From the NCBI GenBank assembly GCA_027922465.2, contig BQMF02000224.1, forward strand, positions 434,001-498,000: a stretch of 64,000 nucleotides of DNA, in the 5' to 3' direction. The position numbers and the translations under genes are program-made. The DNA is from Turritopsis dohrnii. Taxonomy: Eukaryota > Cnidaria > Hydrozoa > Anthoathecata > Oceaniidae. The notes beneath the pieces were generated by a model. The model made no database searches and was not told the origin of the DNA. It was given only the letters and a program-made list of their open reading frames with translations. Within the stretch, counting starts at the first letter, position 1; each line of letters opens with the position of its first letter. Below are positions 12,204 through 22,694 of this stretch, piece by piece.

Positions 12204-12372
12204 CTTTATCTCTCGCCCATCATGTGCCTTACCATTTAGAACTCCATAAACATTTTGAACAATCGAGTGTACGTAAACACCACGCGTTGATAAAAACTTT
12301 CTATTTCGTTTTAAATCACGAGATGTTCTTTGAGTCAATATAGGTGGAAATATTTTGCTGTTACAGAGAAGC
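12204..12372. promoter_or_regulatory. Shared divergent promoter, POLR3F / chitinase copy 1
   Basis: Only 169 bp separate the two outward-facing start codons (12203 minus, 12373 plus), so both 5' UTRs and core promoters must lie here unless transcripts start further away. A TTTTGCTGTTACAG sequence ends 6 bp before the chitinase ATG and resembles a splice acceptor. No clear TATA box was identified. Confidence 0.6.
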
Positions 12373-15300
12373 ATGAATTTTTTGTTAAAGTTATTGGCAT
12401 TTTCAGGTAATTTCTAACTATGTCTGCATTTGCATCGATCCAACTTTCGCTAAGTAGTTATCGTCGTTAGCTAACGTTTTTCTTTATAGTAGTAGCCGTT
12501 GTGCACTGTGAAGAACAGCAGTCTTTTGACAAACTGGCTGTCTATTGGGGTCAAGATCCTGCTGGTGGGATGCATCTCAAAATTGAGGAGTCCATCGACC
12601 ATTATTGCAATAACTTTCCCTATGACATCATTCCTGTTGCTTTCCTGGATATCTTTTTTGCAACGGCAAATAAAGGTATAGCTTTTCAAATTTGTTTGTA
12701 TCAGGGACTGCCGAGCAGAATTTTATTTGGGGATGAGAAGGATGGGTGCTGACTAATTAGGGCTAAGAAAATTTTAAGGATTTTATTGGACTAGAATGGT
12801 TAGGGGTCAGTCACAAATCGGTTTTAGGTTCAAATAAATTCATATGACGTTACGAATAGTACCCCACCCACCCACCACTCATAACGTCATATGTCAGAAA
12901 TGGCCAAAAATCGATGTAATTGAGTATTTCCGTAAAACGCCAGTTTATTTTAAAAAAACATCATAAATTTACCATCTCCCAACAACAACATAGACTCGGA
13001 ACTAGCCAGACCATAAAGGAAAATAACCCAAATTACCACAATCGGGAAATCTTGCAAGAAAAAGAACCACGGCAGCGGAGAGTGTTCTCGTAAAAAAGTA
13101 GCAACTTCTTCCTTCGTCCTAAACCCAGCCACGATGAAGATTTTAGTCACGCGATTGTAAAAAAACCAAAAAAAAACAAAAGGTATTTTGCACAAAAGCA
13201 AACATGATACAGTTGAGAGTTGGATTGAGAACGCACGAAGCCAATCTTGCTTTTGTGGTGCTTCAAATCGCGACACTGTTAAAACATTCTTGGTTCAATT
13301 TAGCTCTCAGCCATGTTTTTATTTGCCATACACACACTGAAAGATTTTTCTGTTGCTAAAATCTCTTATGTTAAAGATTTGGCAATTTAATTAAAGTGTC
13401 TGAACAAATTTTTTTATCAAAATGATTTTGTTTTGCTTTTTCCCTTTTTAGCCACCAGCGTTACAAAGGTGAAAACCAAACAATAGTAGAATATAAGTTA
13501 TAACTTGCCATAATTCATTAGTAAATGAAAAGACGAACTTTTAAAAAATTGCATTTATTAAAATTAAAATACGAAGCTTTTCGTGTCTAAGCACATCCTC
13601 AGGTAAAAAAAAAAATAAAAAAAATAGTAGAATAGTATCCTAATCTAAAACATACAAAGAATAAAATCAGATAAAAAAGAGAATTAGCTAAAAAAAATAA
13701 GAAAATAAATGAAATAGTGCAAGACCAGTGTAAAGATCAAGGCATGTGGAGTAATCATGAAAGTGACGGTTGATTGGCATAACACAAAAAAAAAAAAAAA
13801 AACAATAAGGAGACTCATTCGAAAAAAGGGGGATTAGGTGGGATAAATCCCTTCTAAAAATATTTTCAAAGAAAGCTTTCAAGCCAATGCACTGACAAAT
13901 GCAATTTCAAATTGTACACATTATATCATAAGTCTGATTCCAGTGATATCCAATATTATGCATAAATATCATTTACTACAAGGTTAATTAGGATGCCTTT
14001 ATCTTTGATGCTTAATATAAGTAATGAGGTGTACTTTTGAAAAATTCTAATCCTGATCCAATTCCGTTTGTGGATTTATATAGAAGTCAGATCTTTAAAG
14101 ATAAATTACCTTTGTTATCCTATATTATTATAAAATGACCTGGTATCACACCACAAGGTTTATATTTAGATATCTATGTTTGCATATCTATATCAACAAT
14201 TTGTTGATTTTAAAGAATTTCCAAATATATTTACATCATCAAACGTCAATACTTTAGAATTTTGGCATTTTCATGAGACTGACCTTTCTTTTGTGCACTA
14301 CTGCATTGCATTGAATGCAAGCTAGTTTGGCTATTAAGGATGATTTTCTAATTACACCAAACTGAGATGCCTGATCAATGGATATCTCAATATGTCAGCT
14401 AACCACAATGTCCTCTGAAAAACATTATATCCAATATTTTTTTATTGCAGACTCCTATCCTGGAATAAATATTGCTAATCATTGCAATGTGACTTTTAAA
14501 GGATATCCATTTTTACTGAATTGTCCAAAAGTTGCTACTGGAATTCAAACGTGTCAACAGTTGGGAAAAAAGATTCTTATCTCACTTGGTGGTGCTGCTG
14601 GAGCATATGGATTTACATCTTCCAGCCAAGCAGTTTCATTTGCTTCTACAATCTGGAGGCTGTTTTTAGGTGGCGAATCCAATGTCCGTCCTTTTGGAAA
14701 AGTCGTTTTGGATGGCATTGATCTTGACATTGAAGGTGGTACAACTATGTATTATGCAGACTTCGTGAGACGTATACGACAGTTAATGGAAATGGACACA
14801 AGCAAAACCTACATCATCACTGGTGCACCACAATGCCCGTTTCCAGATGTTAGAATGGGTCCTGGTGCTGCAGGGACAGTTTTGCATGATGTACCGCAAC
14901 TGTTTGACTATTTATTTGTGCAGTTTTACAACAATTATTGTCATTTGTCTTCAACAACCCAATCTGAAAGTAGTTTGACACAATGGTTGAAGTTTGCAAC
15001 TGATACAAAGAAGAAATATGGTAAAGGACCAGTAATATTCATTGGTTTGCCATCCCACCCAAGGGCCAGTTCTGGTGGAGGTGATTATCAAAGTCCAGAA
15101 GCAGTCGGAGAATTTTACCTGGTTCGTTCAATGCTTACTTTAGTATCAGAAATTTTTGTTGTAAACTTATAATTTTTGCTATAATTGTTTTTTTGATAAT
15201 CTAGAAATTCAGAGGAAATGAAAATTTGGGTGGTATAATGCTATGGGATGCCAGTTTTGACCTCAATAACGTCATTGATGGGTCACCATACAGCTCTCAC

Positions 15301-15558
15301 TTAGCGCAGTTTTTGAAAACATCAAGAACCGGAGAAGTTGTAACTTGTTTTGGACCTCCAAAGTTTATCCGTGAAAGATTAGTGAAGCCTTGGATTCTTG
15401 TGGCTTTGGGATTTCTCACAATTTTACTGTGCTTGATTATTGTCTTTGCAATTCAGCGCCAAACTAGGGTTGCAAAGAAGAAAAATTTGGTGTTAATTGC
15501 CAACGAAGAAGACGATGTTGTTTTTCAGAAAGACGGTCAAAAGACAGCATTAATTTGA
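12373..15558 (+). CDS. GH18 class III chitinase, membrane-anchored, copy 1
   Basis: Predicted to hydrolyse chitin at the cell surface or in the secretory pathway. Four exons (12373-12406, 12490-12675, 14451-15121, 15205-15558) encode 414 aa. Residues 1-18 are a signal peptide (MNFLLKLLAFS continuing VVAVVHC). The barrel starts with LAVYWGQ, as in plant and fungal class III enzymes such as hevamine. The GH18 signature DGIDLDIE lies at about residues 161-168, with catalytic acid Glu168. QFYNNYCH, IFIGLPSHP and GGIMLWDASFD are also conserved. After the barrel comes a single transmembrane segment (about 359-381) and a roughly 33-residue basic then acidic cytoplasmic tail. Intron 2 holds a MITE. 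The closely related copy 2 lies 10 kb downstream. Membrane anchoring is inferred from hydropathy. Confidence 0.92.
12803..13300. mobile_element. MITE copy 2, longer interior, one end missing
   Basis: Starts GGGGTCAGTCACAAATCGGT and follows the reverse complement of the MITE at 9885-10316 to about 13070, then continues into sequence absent from that copy. No matching right TIR is seen, so the end near 13300 is approximate. It lies in intron 2 of chitinase copy 1 and is missing from copy 2, so it inserted after the duplication or was lost. Confidence 0.7.
13553..13920. repeat. A-rich retroposon-like stretch
   Basis: On the minus strand CTGAGGA (13597-13603) and GAAA (13579-13582) flank a GTG/CAC hairpin, the same layout as at 3299-3340. 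It is followed on the plus strand by A-rich tracts (13605-13625, 13783-13802). It looks like a retroelement end but no ORF was recognised. Confidence 0.4.
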
Positions 15559-15950
15559 TCCTTTCGATATAGATATATCGTAGCAACTGTACTAAAGTAT
15601 TTGTGGGTTTCTTTTCAGTTGAATTTCTGAAGTTTCAGAAATTTACGTTCCTTTCCTTTGTGAACTTCATTAATTTGTTTGCAATCAAATTCTATTGAGT
15701 GAAATTGCTAAATTCAATTGGAATTTTTCCTTATTTACTTCAAATATTTTGGATACTTCACGAAAGAAATCAAAATGTAATTTAACATTTGTAACATTTG
15801 TCATATTTGTCGTATCTGTTTTGTTTGTTTTTTTTGTATTTTAAATTTTATTACAATTGTCATACTTGTTTGCAACTGGTTTGCACGGAAACTTTTAAAC
15901 AGATTACATTTCTATTAATGGTTTACTTTTAATCTAATTAATATTCATTC
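15559..15950 (+). other. 3' flank of chitinase copy 1, shared with copy 2
   Basis: Recognisably similar to 24654-24935 downstream of copy 2 (for example TTTGTGGGTTTCTTTTC and ATTTCTGAAGTTTCAGA). This marks how far the gene duplication extends. Probably 3' UTR. Confidence 0.7.
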
Positions 15951-16033
15951 ACTTTAGGATTCTGTATACACCTGAATTTCAAGATTAAAACCTGATAGAT
16001 TCTTATACGACGTGTTTAACTTAGTTTTCCTTT

Positions 16034-16108
16034 TTATGTTACACCAGCGAAATATAAAACCCATGGAATGACCGTGAGCCTGATTCGAGTGAAAAAGTCT
16101 GAAACCAT
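16034..16108 (-). other. Short ORF beginning MVSDFFTRI, inverted twin of 20308
   Basis: A 24-codon frame (MVSDFFTRIRLTVIPWVLY, then four residues and a stop). It matches, in the opposite orientation, the start of the frame at 20308 with mostly in-frame substitutions. No family recognised. Either a shared first exon or a repeat; coding status is unproven. Confidence 0.35.
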
Positions 16109-16175
16109 GTCTGATGAGAGAGTTAAAATCGAGTGAAAAGAAGAATAGATTTGGCAGCCATTTCCCTAAAATCAA

Positions 16176-17816
16176 AATAACTTGACATAGATTTTCTATG
16201 TTGTTCGTACCGTGTCACCATGAAGCTCGAAATAGGAATTTTTGAGATAAAACAAGTATAGCTACATGAATATTTAAAATTGATTTTATATAAGAAAGGC
16301 TTTCATGTACGGTTTTCTCTAAACTAACTTATAGGAGATCTTTTCCAAACAAAATATGATTTTTTTTCGCAATTGAAGTGAATACAAATCTGATTTCGAT
16401 TAAAAAGTTTGTATTAAAGTCAAAATAAGTTAAGTCTTAAACAAGATTAGCAAAAATGCGACTATATATTTCCCCAAAGTTGCAAACATTTTATCAATTA
16501 TTGTGTGTACATTGACAACAAGAAAAATGTATCATTAAATAATTACAGTGGTATATCTACTATCAAGCTGATGCTCAGATAAAAATGTTGTCCATACTAA
16601 TCAGGGTGGATTTGAACTTAATACTACAAGAAGACTTATTTTGAAGATGTACATGGTCAAATGATAAGATTTCTCTCACAATTTTTGCCAAGGAGTTACT
16701 ATGGACATAGCTAAAATCTATAAGACCTAAATGTGACTAATATTTCCCCTTAAACAACTGAATACTCTTTTTGCAGAACAATCTGTAAGGCAATTTCGTC
16801 TAATAAACATATGATCATTATTCATACTGAAGACAAGCTTCCTATCCTTTAACCAAAAAAAATCACAGGACAAATGTAATTCAACACTTGCTTTAACTCA
16901 TATGAAACTATCCATAAAAGAAAAAAGCAAATAACAATAAAAACTGTTATACCTCTGCCGACATCGTTCTCAAAGTAAAAGCAACAGTATGAAGCGTGTA
17001 ACCTGATCCACGTGCGGATGCTGCTTGTATAGTTATGCTGCTTACTTATTATGAAGAGTAATAAATAAGTCCTTAGATGTTCAATAACCCTGACTTTTTT
17101 CCTTCATCATTCCCCAAACGTTTTGTAAAGATGAGACTTTCATTTATATGCAAAGCAAAGTGAAAAATCGATTCTTGAAAAATTTCTAAAATTTTGCGGA
17201 TGACCACTGTTTATTCATTTTTTTTTTATTTATATATTCAAAAAAAAGTTCTGTACAAATTTCTTCCGCAAACAATTTCTTCCCTTAAGGTATGAAAAGC
17301 AATCAAAAACCAATCTTTACTAAAAACTATTATGTGTAGCATTTCAAATTAGGGACAAAAAAAATCACAATTTATAAAATTAAATTCAAGTATTCAAAAT
17401 AAACATCTCTGATTCAAAAAAATTTGTTCACATACTATCATATATGTCATACATATATCATATATGTAATAAAAATGACTTATAAATCCCAAATGAAAAA
17501 AAAATATATGTATTTTGGTAGTGAAAATATACATCCATAACCAAATCACCAAATAACCAAATCACTGCATATCTGGAAGTAGAATTTTTTGTTTTGGCTT
17601 GATTTAAATTACCGACTGTTATGTTGGATTGTGTTTTGATTTATATACGTTCGTTGTTTGGAAGGAAAATCGACATTATAATTTATACAAAATAAAATAT
17701 CACATACAATATCAAAACAGTATACGTAATCGTGGAATTGAATGAATGTTGTTGGATTAAACGACTATCCCCCGGGAGGCCATTAAACTAGATTCTTTCA
17801 AGAATTATGTCTGAAT
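16176..17816. other. Intergenic, no feature recognised
   Basis: AT-rich sequence without plausible exons. A short imperfect ATATATCATATATGT palindromic tract lies at about 17437-17472. Nothing else was identified on either strand. Confidence 0.6.
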
Positions 17817-17982
17817 CCAGAGGCGTAGTCAGGGTCAGTCACAAAAAGTGGAGGAGTTCAACATTACGATATTTCTTTTCAGTCTTAAGTGGTGACTAGG
17901 TTTCTTGCACGCTTTCCTTTTCTACCCTAAATGACTTAGCTCTCCTCCACAAATTTTGACTGACCTCTGGCTACGCCTCTGG
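17817..17982. mobile_element. 166-bp MITE (CCAGAGGCGTAG ends), copy 1
   Basis: Both ends read inward as CCAGAGGCGTAG, then CAGGGTCAGTCA on one side and CCAGAGGTCAGTCA on the other. Internal sequence matches the copy at 19139-19302 in inverted orientation. Confidence 0.9.
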
Positions 17983-18371
17983 AATCCTGTGTGTGTGTGT
18001 ACTAAAATATTATATATACGTATATAATTGGTTTTCTGAACTTCTTTTTGCATATACAACATCACGTTTTTACTTGCAGTTCTTGTTGTTATGTACTCCT
18101 TGTTGAATTAACAACTGGTTGTTCTCCACCACATGTAAGAAGGGTTCTTCATATGGTTTGTACATGTATGTGTTTTCAGCAGTTGGGCTACATTAATCAG
18201 GATGTAAAATAAAAATAAATCTCCAGCTTGGATTTTAATAATTAACTTTCAACTTTGCACTGAAATCACAGATTCAATGCTCTACTGTTCAGGCCAAGCA
18301 TTTACTTACCATCATAACATTCACATTGTTATCAATAAAAACAAAACGTGTCCGTGACATACTGATATCTG

Positions 18372-18460
18372 TGGTAGAAAATATTGACCCCTTAGAATAT
18401 TTTCACCCCCTGTGGTTTACGTGGTTAATTATTCTAAGGGGTCAATATTTTCTACTACAT
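18372..18460. repeat. Short foldback element, about 88 bp
   Basis: GTAGAAAATATTGACCCCTT and its exact reverse complement lie about 30 bp apart and can form a stem of roughly 27 bp. No ORF. Either a miniature transposon or a hairpin-forming repeat. Confidence 0.8.
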
Positions 18461-19138
18461 TATCTCCCTTTTTTTTCTGTTTTACGTGCGTTCATTCAAA
18501 AATTTTAACAAAATATTTTGAAAATCATTAAATAAAAACGTTTTATTTCCAAAAACGCTTGAATCTCTTGAATCATCTTAAAAGCTGAGAGACAAAGCAA
18601 AACTCTTCCACTGCCCAACTGCACTGACTGAAAAAAATGGCGCACCACTTCACTGAGGACTAGCCTCTGTTCTTATCTATCTTGGCTAGCCCAAAGTTCA
18701 ATACCTGAACCGCGACTATAAAAGTGAACAGAGAAGGAGAAGAAGAAGAAGGAAAATGCCGGTTTTAACATATATTTCGCCCTATGGGGAAATATATAAA
18801 AAGCTGTTTTTGAGTATATTTCAAAAGATTTTATGCAGACCTTGTGTTTCATGATCACAAAAAGTTCAAAAAGTAAACCTGTCCCTATGCAGATGAATTC
18901 CGAAAACGAATGACTATAGATCATTAAAAATTTATGACAATATTAAAAATTACTGTGTTTGTATGTGTGACAATGTGGCTTTCACACATTTTTGTCATTA
19001 CTAAGAGAATGCTGGCCAAGCAGAGACACAGAGTAAAATATAAAAGATTATACGAAACATGAGTGACCAGACAAGACTATGAAAGAACTAAAAAATAGAC
19101 TCATATTGATTTCATATAGGGAATTTGTTTATTAAAAT

Positions 19139-19302
19139 CAGAGGCGTAGCCAGAGGTCAGTCAAAATTTGTGGAGGAGAGCTAAGTCATTTAGGGTAGAA
19201 AAGGAAAGCGTGCAAGTAACCTAATCACCACTTAAGACTGAAAAGAAATATCGTAATGTTGAACTCCTCCACTTTTTGTGACTGACCCTGACTACGCCTC
19301 TG
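19139..19302. mobile_element. 164-bp MITE, copy 2, inverted
   Basis: Near-identical to the element at 17817-17982 but on the other strand; ends CAGAGGCGTAGCCAGAGGTC and the complement of CAGAGGCGTAGTCAGGGTC. It adjoins the BEL/Pao remnant. Confidence 0.9.
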
Positions 19303-19362
19303 AAAATACTGAATAAGTAGACATTCCGGATTTCAAGTGATAATTAGAGTTTATATGTGTAA

Positions 19363-19869
19363 ATGCATGCGATATTGGTCGAGATCGAAAACGTCATCAA
19401 TTCGCGCCCACTCACTGTCGACAGCGATCCCAGCAGCCTAAAGCCGATATCTCCGATCACACTTTTAACGCAAAAGTCGAAAGTCGTTTACCCACTTCCT
19501 GGAACATTCGACAGTTCAGACGTGTACAACAAGAAGCACTGGCGAAGAGTGCAGCATCTGGTCAACGAATTCTGGGAACGGTGGCGTAAGGAATACTTGA
19601 ATTCGAAATGGCAAAAGGAGATGCAAAGTGTTGAAGTGAATGATGTTGTTCTCGTGAAAGATATCGACAAGCCACGAAACGAATGGTGCTTGGCGAGAGT
19701 AACGAAGCTCTTTCCTGATGATGGAAATGCCGTGAGAACTGTTGAAATTGAGCTGGCAAACAAAAGTCGTTTTGTCAGGCCTATGAACAAGTTGATTATG
19801 TTACAGAAGTATGAACGATTTGTTCATAGGCCTGACAATTTTGAGGACAATACTTTGGTTTTAAAATAA
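19363..19869 (+). pseudogene. BEL/Pao retrotransposon integrase C-terminal end
   Basis: A 168-aa frame with IENVINSRPLT, LKPISPITLL, QHLVNEFWERWRKEYL, VNDVVLVKD, PRNEWCLARVTKLFPD and RPMNKLIML. This is the C-terminal part of BEL/Pao integrases including the DUF5641 region. The rest of gag-pol is absent. It is followed by a purine-rich tract (CGAGAGGAG) and the probable start of an LTR at 19906. Confidence 0.88.
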
Positions 19870-19905
19870 TTTTATGTATTTGAAAAATAATTTCGAGAGG
19901 AGCCA

Positions 19906-20220
19906 TGTAAATGCATGCGCATTAAGATTAGTTTAATTTGTATATAATGTTTATTAGTTTATAATTATTTTTTTGTGTGTGATTTGCTCTGCGTATTTTT
20001 CTTTTGTTTCTTACGTCTTTTGTTTGTCCCTCGGTACTCGGCGGGCTTTTCTTTTATTTCACATCTTTCAGTGCTTTTTTGTTAGTTTTTTTTATCATAA
20101 GAGAACAGTGTTTGTCTGAAGAGACATCTTTCATCTGAAGAGATTTTTTATGATTAGCATTAGATAAATTTATGCATGTGAATGTGAAAATCTAACAGAC
20201 CAATCAGAATATGGCTTTAT
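19906..20220 (+). repeat. Probable 3' LTR of the BEL/Pao remnant
   Basis: Begins TGTAAATGCATGCG right after the purine-rich tract, as expected for an LTR starting with TG. The same 14 bases occur at 19358-19371, immediately before the integrase remnant. The right border was not determined; about 20220 is a guess. Confidence 0.5.
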
Positions 20221-20307
20221 CTCATAATTAAGGTCATATTATCTTTTCTAAAACAACCTCAATTTGTTACTATTGCATCCGCCATTTTGAAAATCGTGAC
20301 ATCAGAC

Positions 20308-20523
20308 ATGGTTTCAGACTTTTTCACTCGAATTGGGCTCGCGGTCATTCCATGGGTTTTATATTCGTTGGTTAAACTTGCAACGAAATTGATTTCTTCT
20401 TTTTTAAGAAAGTCCTTTTACTTTCCTCGTACCACTCCTACTACTCCAACCACCACTCCTAATTTGCAATTCCTCTCAATGTTTTGCTTATCTTCTAGTA
20501 ATAACGTCACAAGGCAAGTCTGA
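20308..20523 (+). other. Small unrecognised ORF, MVSDFFTRIGLAVIPW start
   Basis: A 71-codon frame whose first 19 residues recur at 16034-16108 on the other strand. After them comes a hydrophobic/amphipathic stretch (WVLYSLVKLATKLISSF) and a Pro/Thr-rich run. The nucleotide sequence around 20375-20515 and 20690-20760 resembles 26300-26420 and 26445-26520, so the region belongs to a dispersed, decayed duplicate. I do not recognise the product. Confidence 0.3.
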
Positions 20524-22006
20524 AACATCCATGTTGTTGTTCTGCTGCAGTAATTTTGAGACCTCACTTGAGGTTTCTATCGTTCTGCTTAAAATCTAAT
20601 TCAAGGATGATGTAAGGCGGCCCTAAATAAGAAACTTTAGGCGGGATTACACTATGTGTATCTCGTCTTGCGAGTTTTACTATGTTAACTAAAACTTCAA
20701 CATGTTAAACTTTTTGTCCATGGAAATAAAAGGGTTTCGCGAAAAAAATTATATTTTCGGAGCTCTAGTCTCGTTTTCTTTTACGTTGTATGTCATTTTC
20801 AGTTCATGGATACTATTTGTGTTATTGTTGTCTGATTCTTCAGGCGTCCAAGGACTTATAGAAACAACAGAATTCACGTTGAAAAGATCCATTTTATTTT
20901 GAATTGACCTGATTCAGATTCAGACCTGACGGTTACGACAATTACGACGATTAGAATTTAGTGTTATCGTCGTAATCATATAATGTGAACACTTTCGTAA
21001 GACTTCAGCGTCGCCTCTTAAAATCTCCGTTTTTGATAGAAACACCTTCGAACCATTTCGTTATAATACGATTATGATTATTTACTGATCTCCGTCTGAT
21101 GTATCCTCAGAAATATATCAAAAGGAAAAACAATTGAATATATATATAAAAAGAAAACTTAAATACATGTGGAAGAGATTTGCAAGGTTTGCAAGAAAAT
21201 GTTTTTCGACATCTTATGAAGTTCGACGGGATGTGTTAAAGAAACAACTTATACTCAACTCTTTCTTCCAATGTATAGTTACTTTTTCTGTTAACATGAT
21301 CTGCTAATTCGTCAGGAACAGTTCTATCATTGAACATATTACTACACCAGATAACATCCCTTTCAGATCTCACCCAAAACTTTGGACTGTTTTTTTTTTT
21401 TGATTTTGCCTTTCTTCTCTTGAATTTAATGTCATGTAATAATACGTAATTTTTATGGTGTATATGTCTTTCCATTAAAAAAATTACCAATGAAATAGAA
21501 ATATTGTTTTGGTGATATCTAAATGTTTTGTATTGATAATATTTGTTCACATAACTTCTTTCTACTCAGTGCCATTCTGTTTGTTTTGAAAGAATGAATG
21601 TGAGGTTTCGTCTTTATAATCATAACGACACCACTTGTTATAATGCTTCCATTCAAAAAAAATTGCATATTAAAAGCTATCCAATGGATGTTATATCACT
21701 TTCAGAAGCGGAGCGTGGTAAAAAGCTATCCGATTAGGCAGATTCGTAAAATAAGAGCTTGTTGCACGAAAAAATTTGATTACTTATGAGACTTTTTCAA
21801 AACTGCTCTGCCGAAGTGACGCGTTTTTAATGGAGACAGACCCCTATCCGATATAGTTCTTCAGACGCGACGGAACATCGCTCGTAGTCGCTTTATTGTA
21901 TTTAAAAATTTGTTGAATTTTGCGTCAATTCTATTATTTAAGATCGTGAGGGCACGTGCTTCAAATTTTACAAAAAAATTAAAACTTAAGGCTGAAATGC
22001 ATTATA

Positions 22007-22621
22007 CAGTGTGTATCAAAATGTCTTATCCATCAATTTTCAAGGCGTATTTTTCATTACATGTCTGATAAAATATTGCGAATTTTATATCACAAGAAAG
22101 AGCTTTTCATGCCCTATCCATTAATATAAAATGTTTGGCAAAATATTTGTTCTTTGAAAAGATATTGAAGAAAAACTCAACGATTTGGTTCATTAAATTC
22201 TTAAAAGTCAATTAACTCAATTTACAATGAAGGCCACTTATAAACACAATAAAAAAATTAAAAATCATCACACAGTAAAAAAATTTTATTTGCAATTTTT
22301 TAGATTAATTGTTATGGCAAATTAATACACAGAGCTATACTTAAAACTTTCTAAAGCTTTCATCAGCGGAACAAAAGATAATTACATCATTAAAAAGTCA
22401 TTAGCATGTCAGGTAATTGACTTTTGAGAATTTAATGAACCAAATCGTTGAGCTTTTCTTCAATATCTTTTCAAAGAACAAATATTTTGCCAAACATTTT
22501 ATGTTAATGGATAGGGCATGAAAAGCTCTTTTTTGTGATATAAAATTCACAATATTTTATCAGACATGTGATGAAAAATACACCTTGAAAGTTGATGGAT
22601 AAGACATTTTGATACATACTG
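22007..22621. mobile_element. Long foldback (mariner-like MITE), TA-flanked
   Basis: Arms of about 205 bp (22007-22211 and 22412-22621) are inverted copies; ends read CAGTGTGTATCAAAATGTCT and CAGTATGTATCAAAATGTCT, each with TA outside. The central spacer carries a degenerate CTGATGA...GAAA motif (22348-22366, minus). The right end lies only 73 bp before the ATG of chitinase copy 2. Confidence 0.88.
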
Positions 22622-22694
22622 TACATTTAAGATGAACAGCAATTTCCATGTTTAAAATAATTGAGGTGGAAATATTTTGCTGTCGCAGAGAAGC

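Noticed and set aside
11964..12374. Upstream in-frame ATG extending POLR3F by 57 codons
   Set aside because: The extension is not RPC6-like and crosses the divergent promoter and the start of the chitinase gene; the ATG at 12203 gives a protein of family length.
14521..14721. Second plus-strand frame inside the chitinase exon, repeated at 23614-23814
   Set aside because: Conserved only because the underlying chitinase exon is conserved; it has no start context or function of its own.
19488..19790. Two minus-strand ORFs over the BEL fragment
   Set aside because: Antisense to a clear integrase reading frame.
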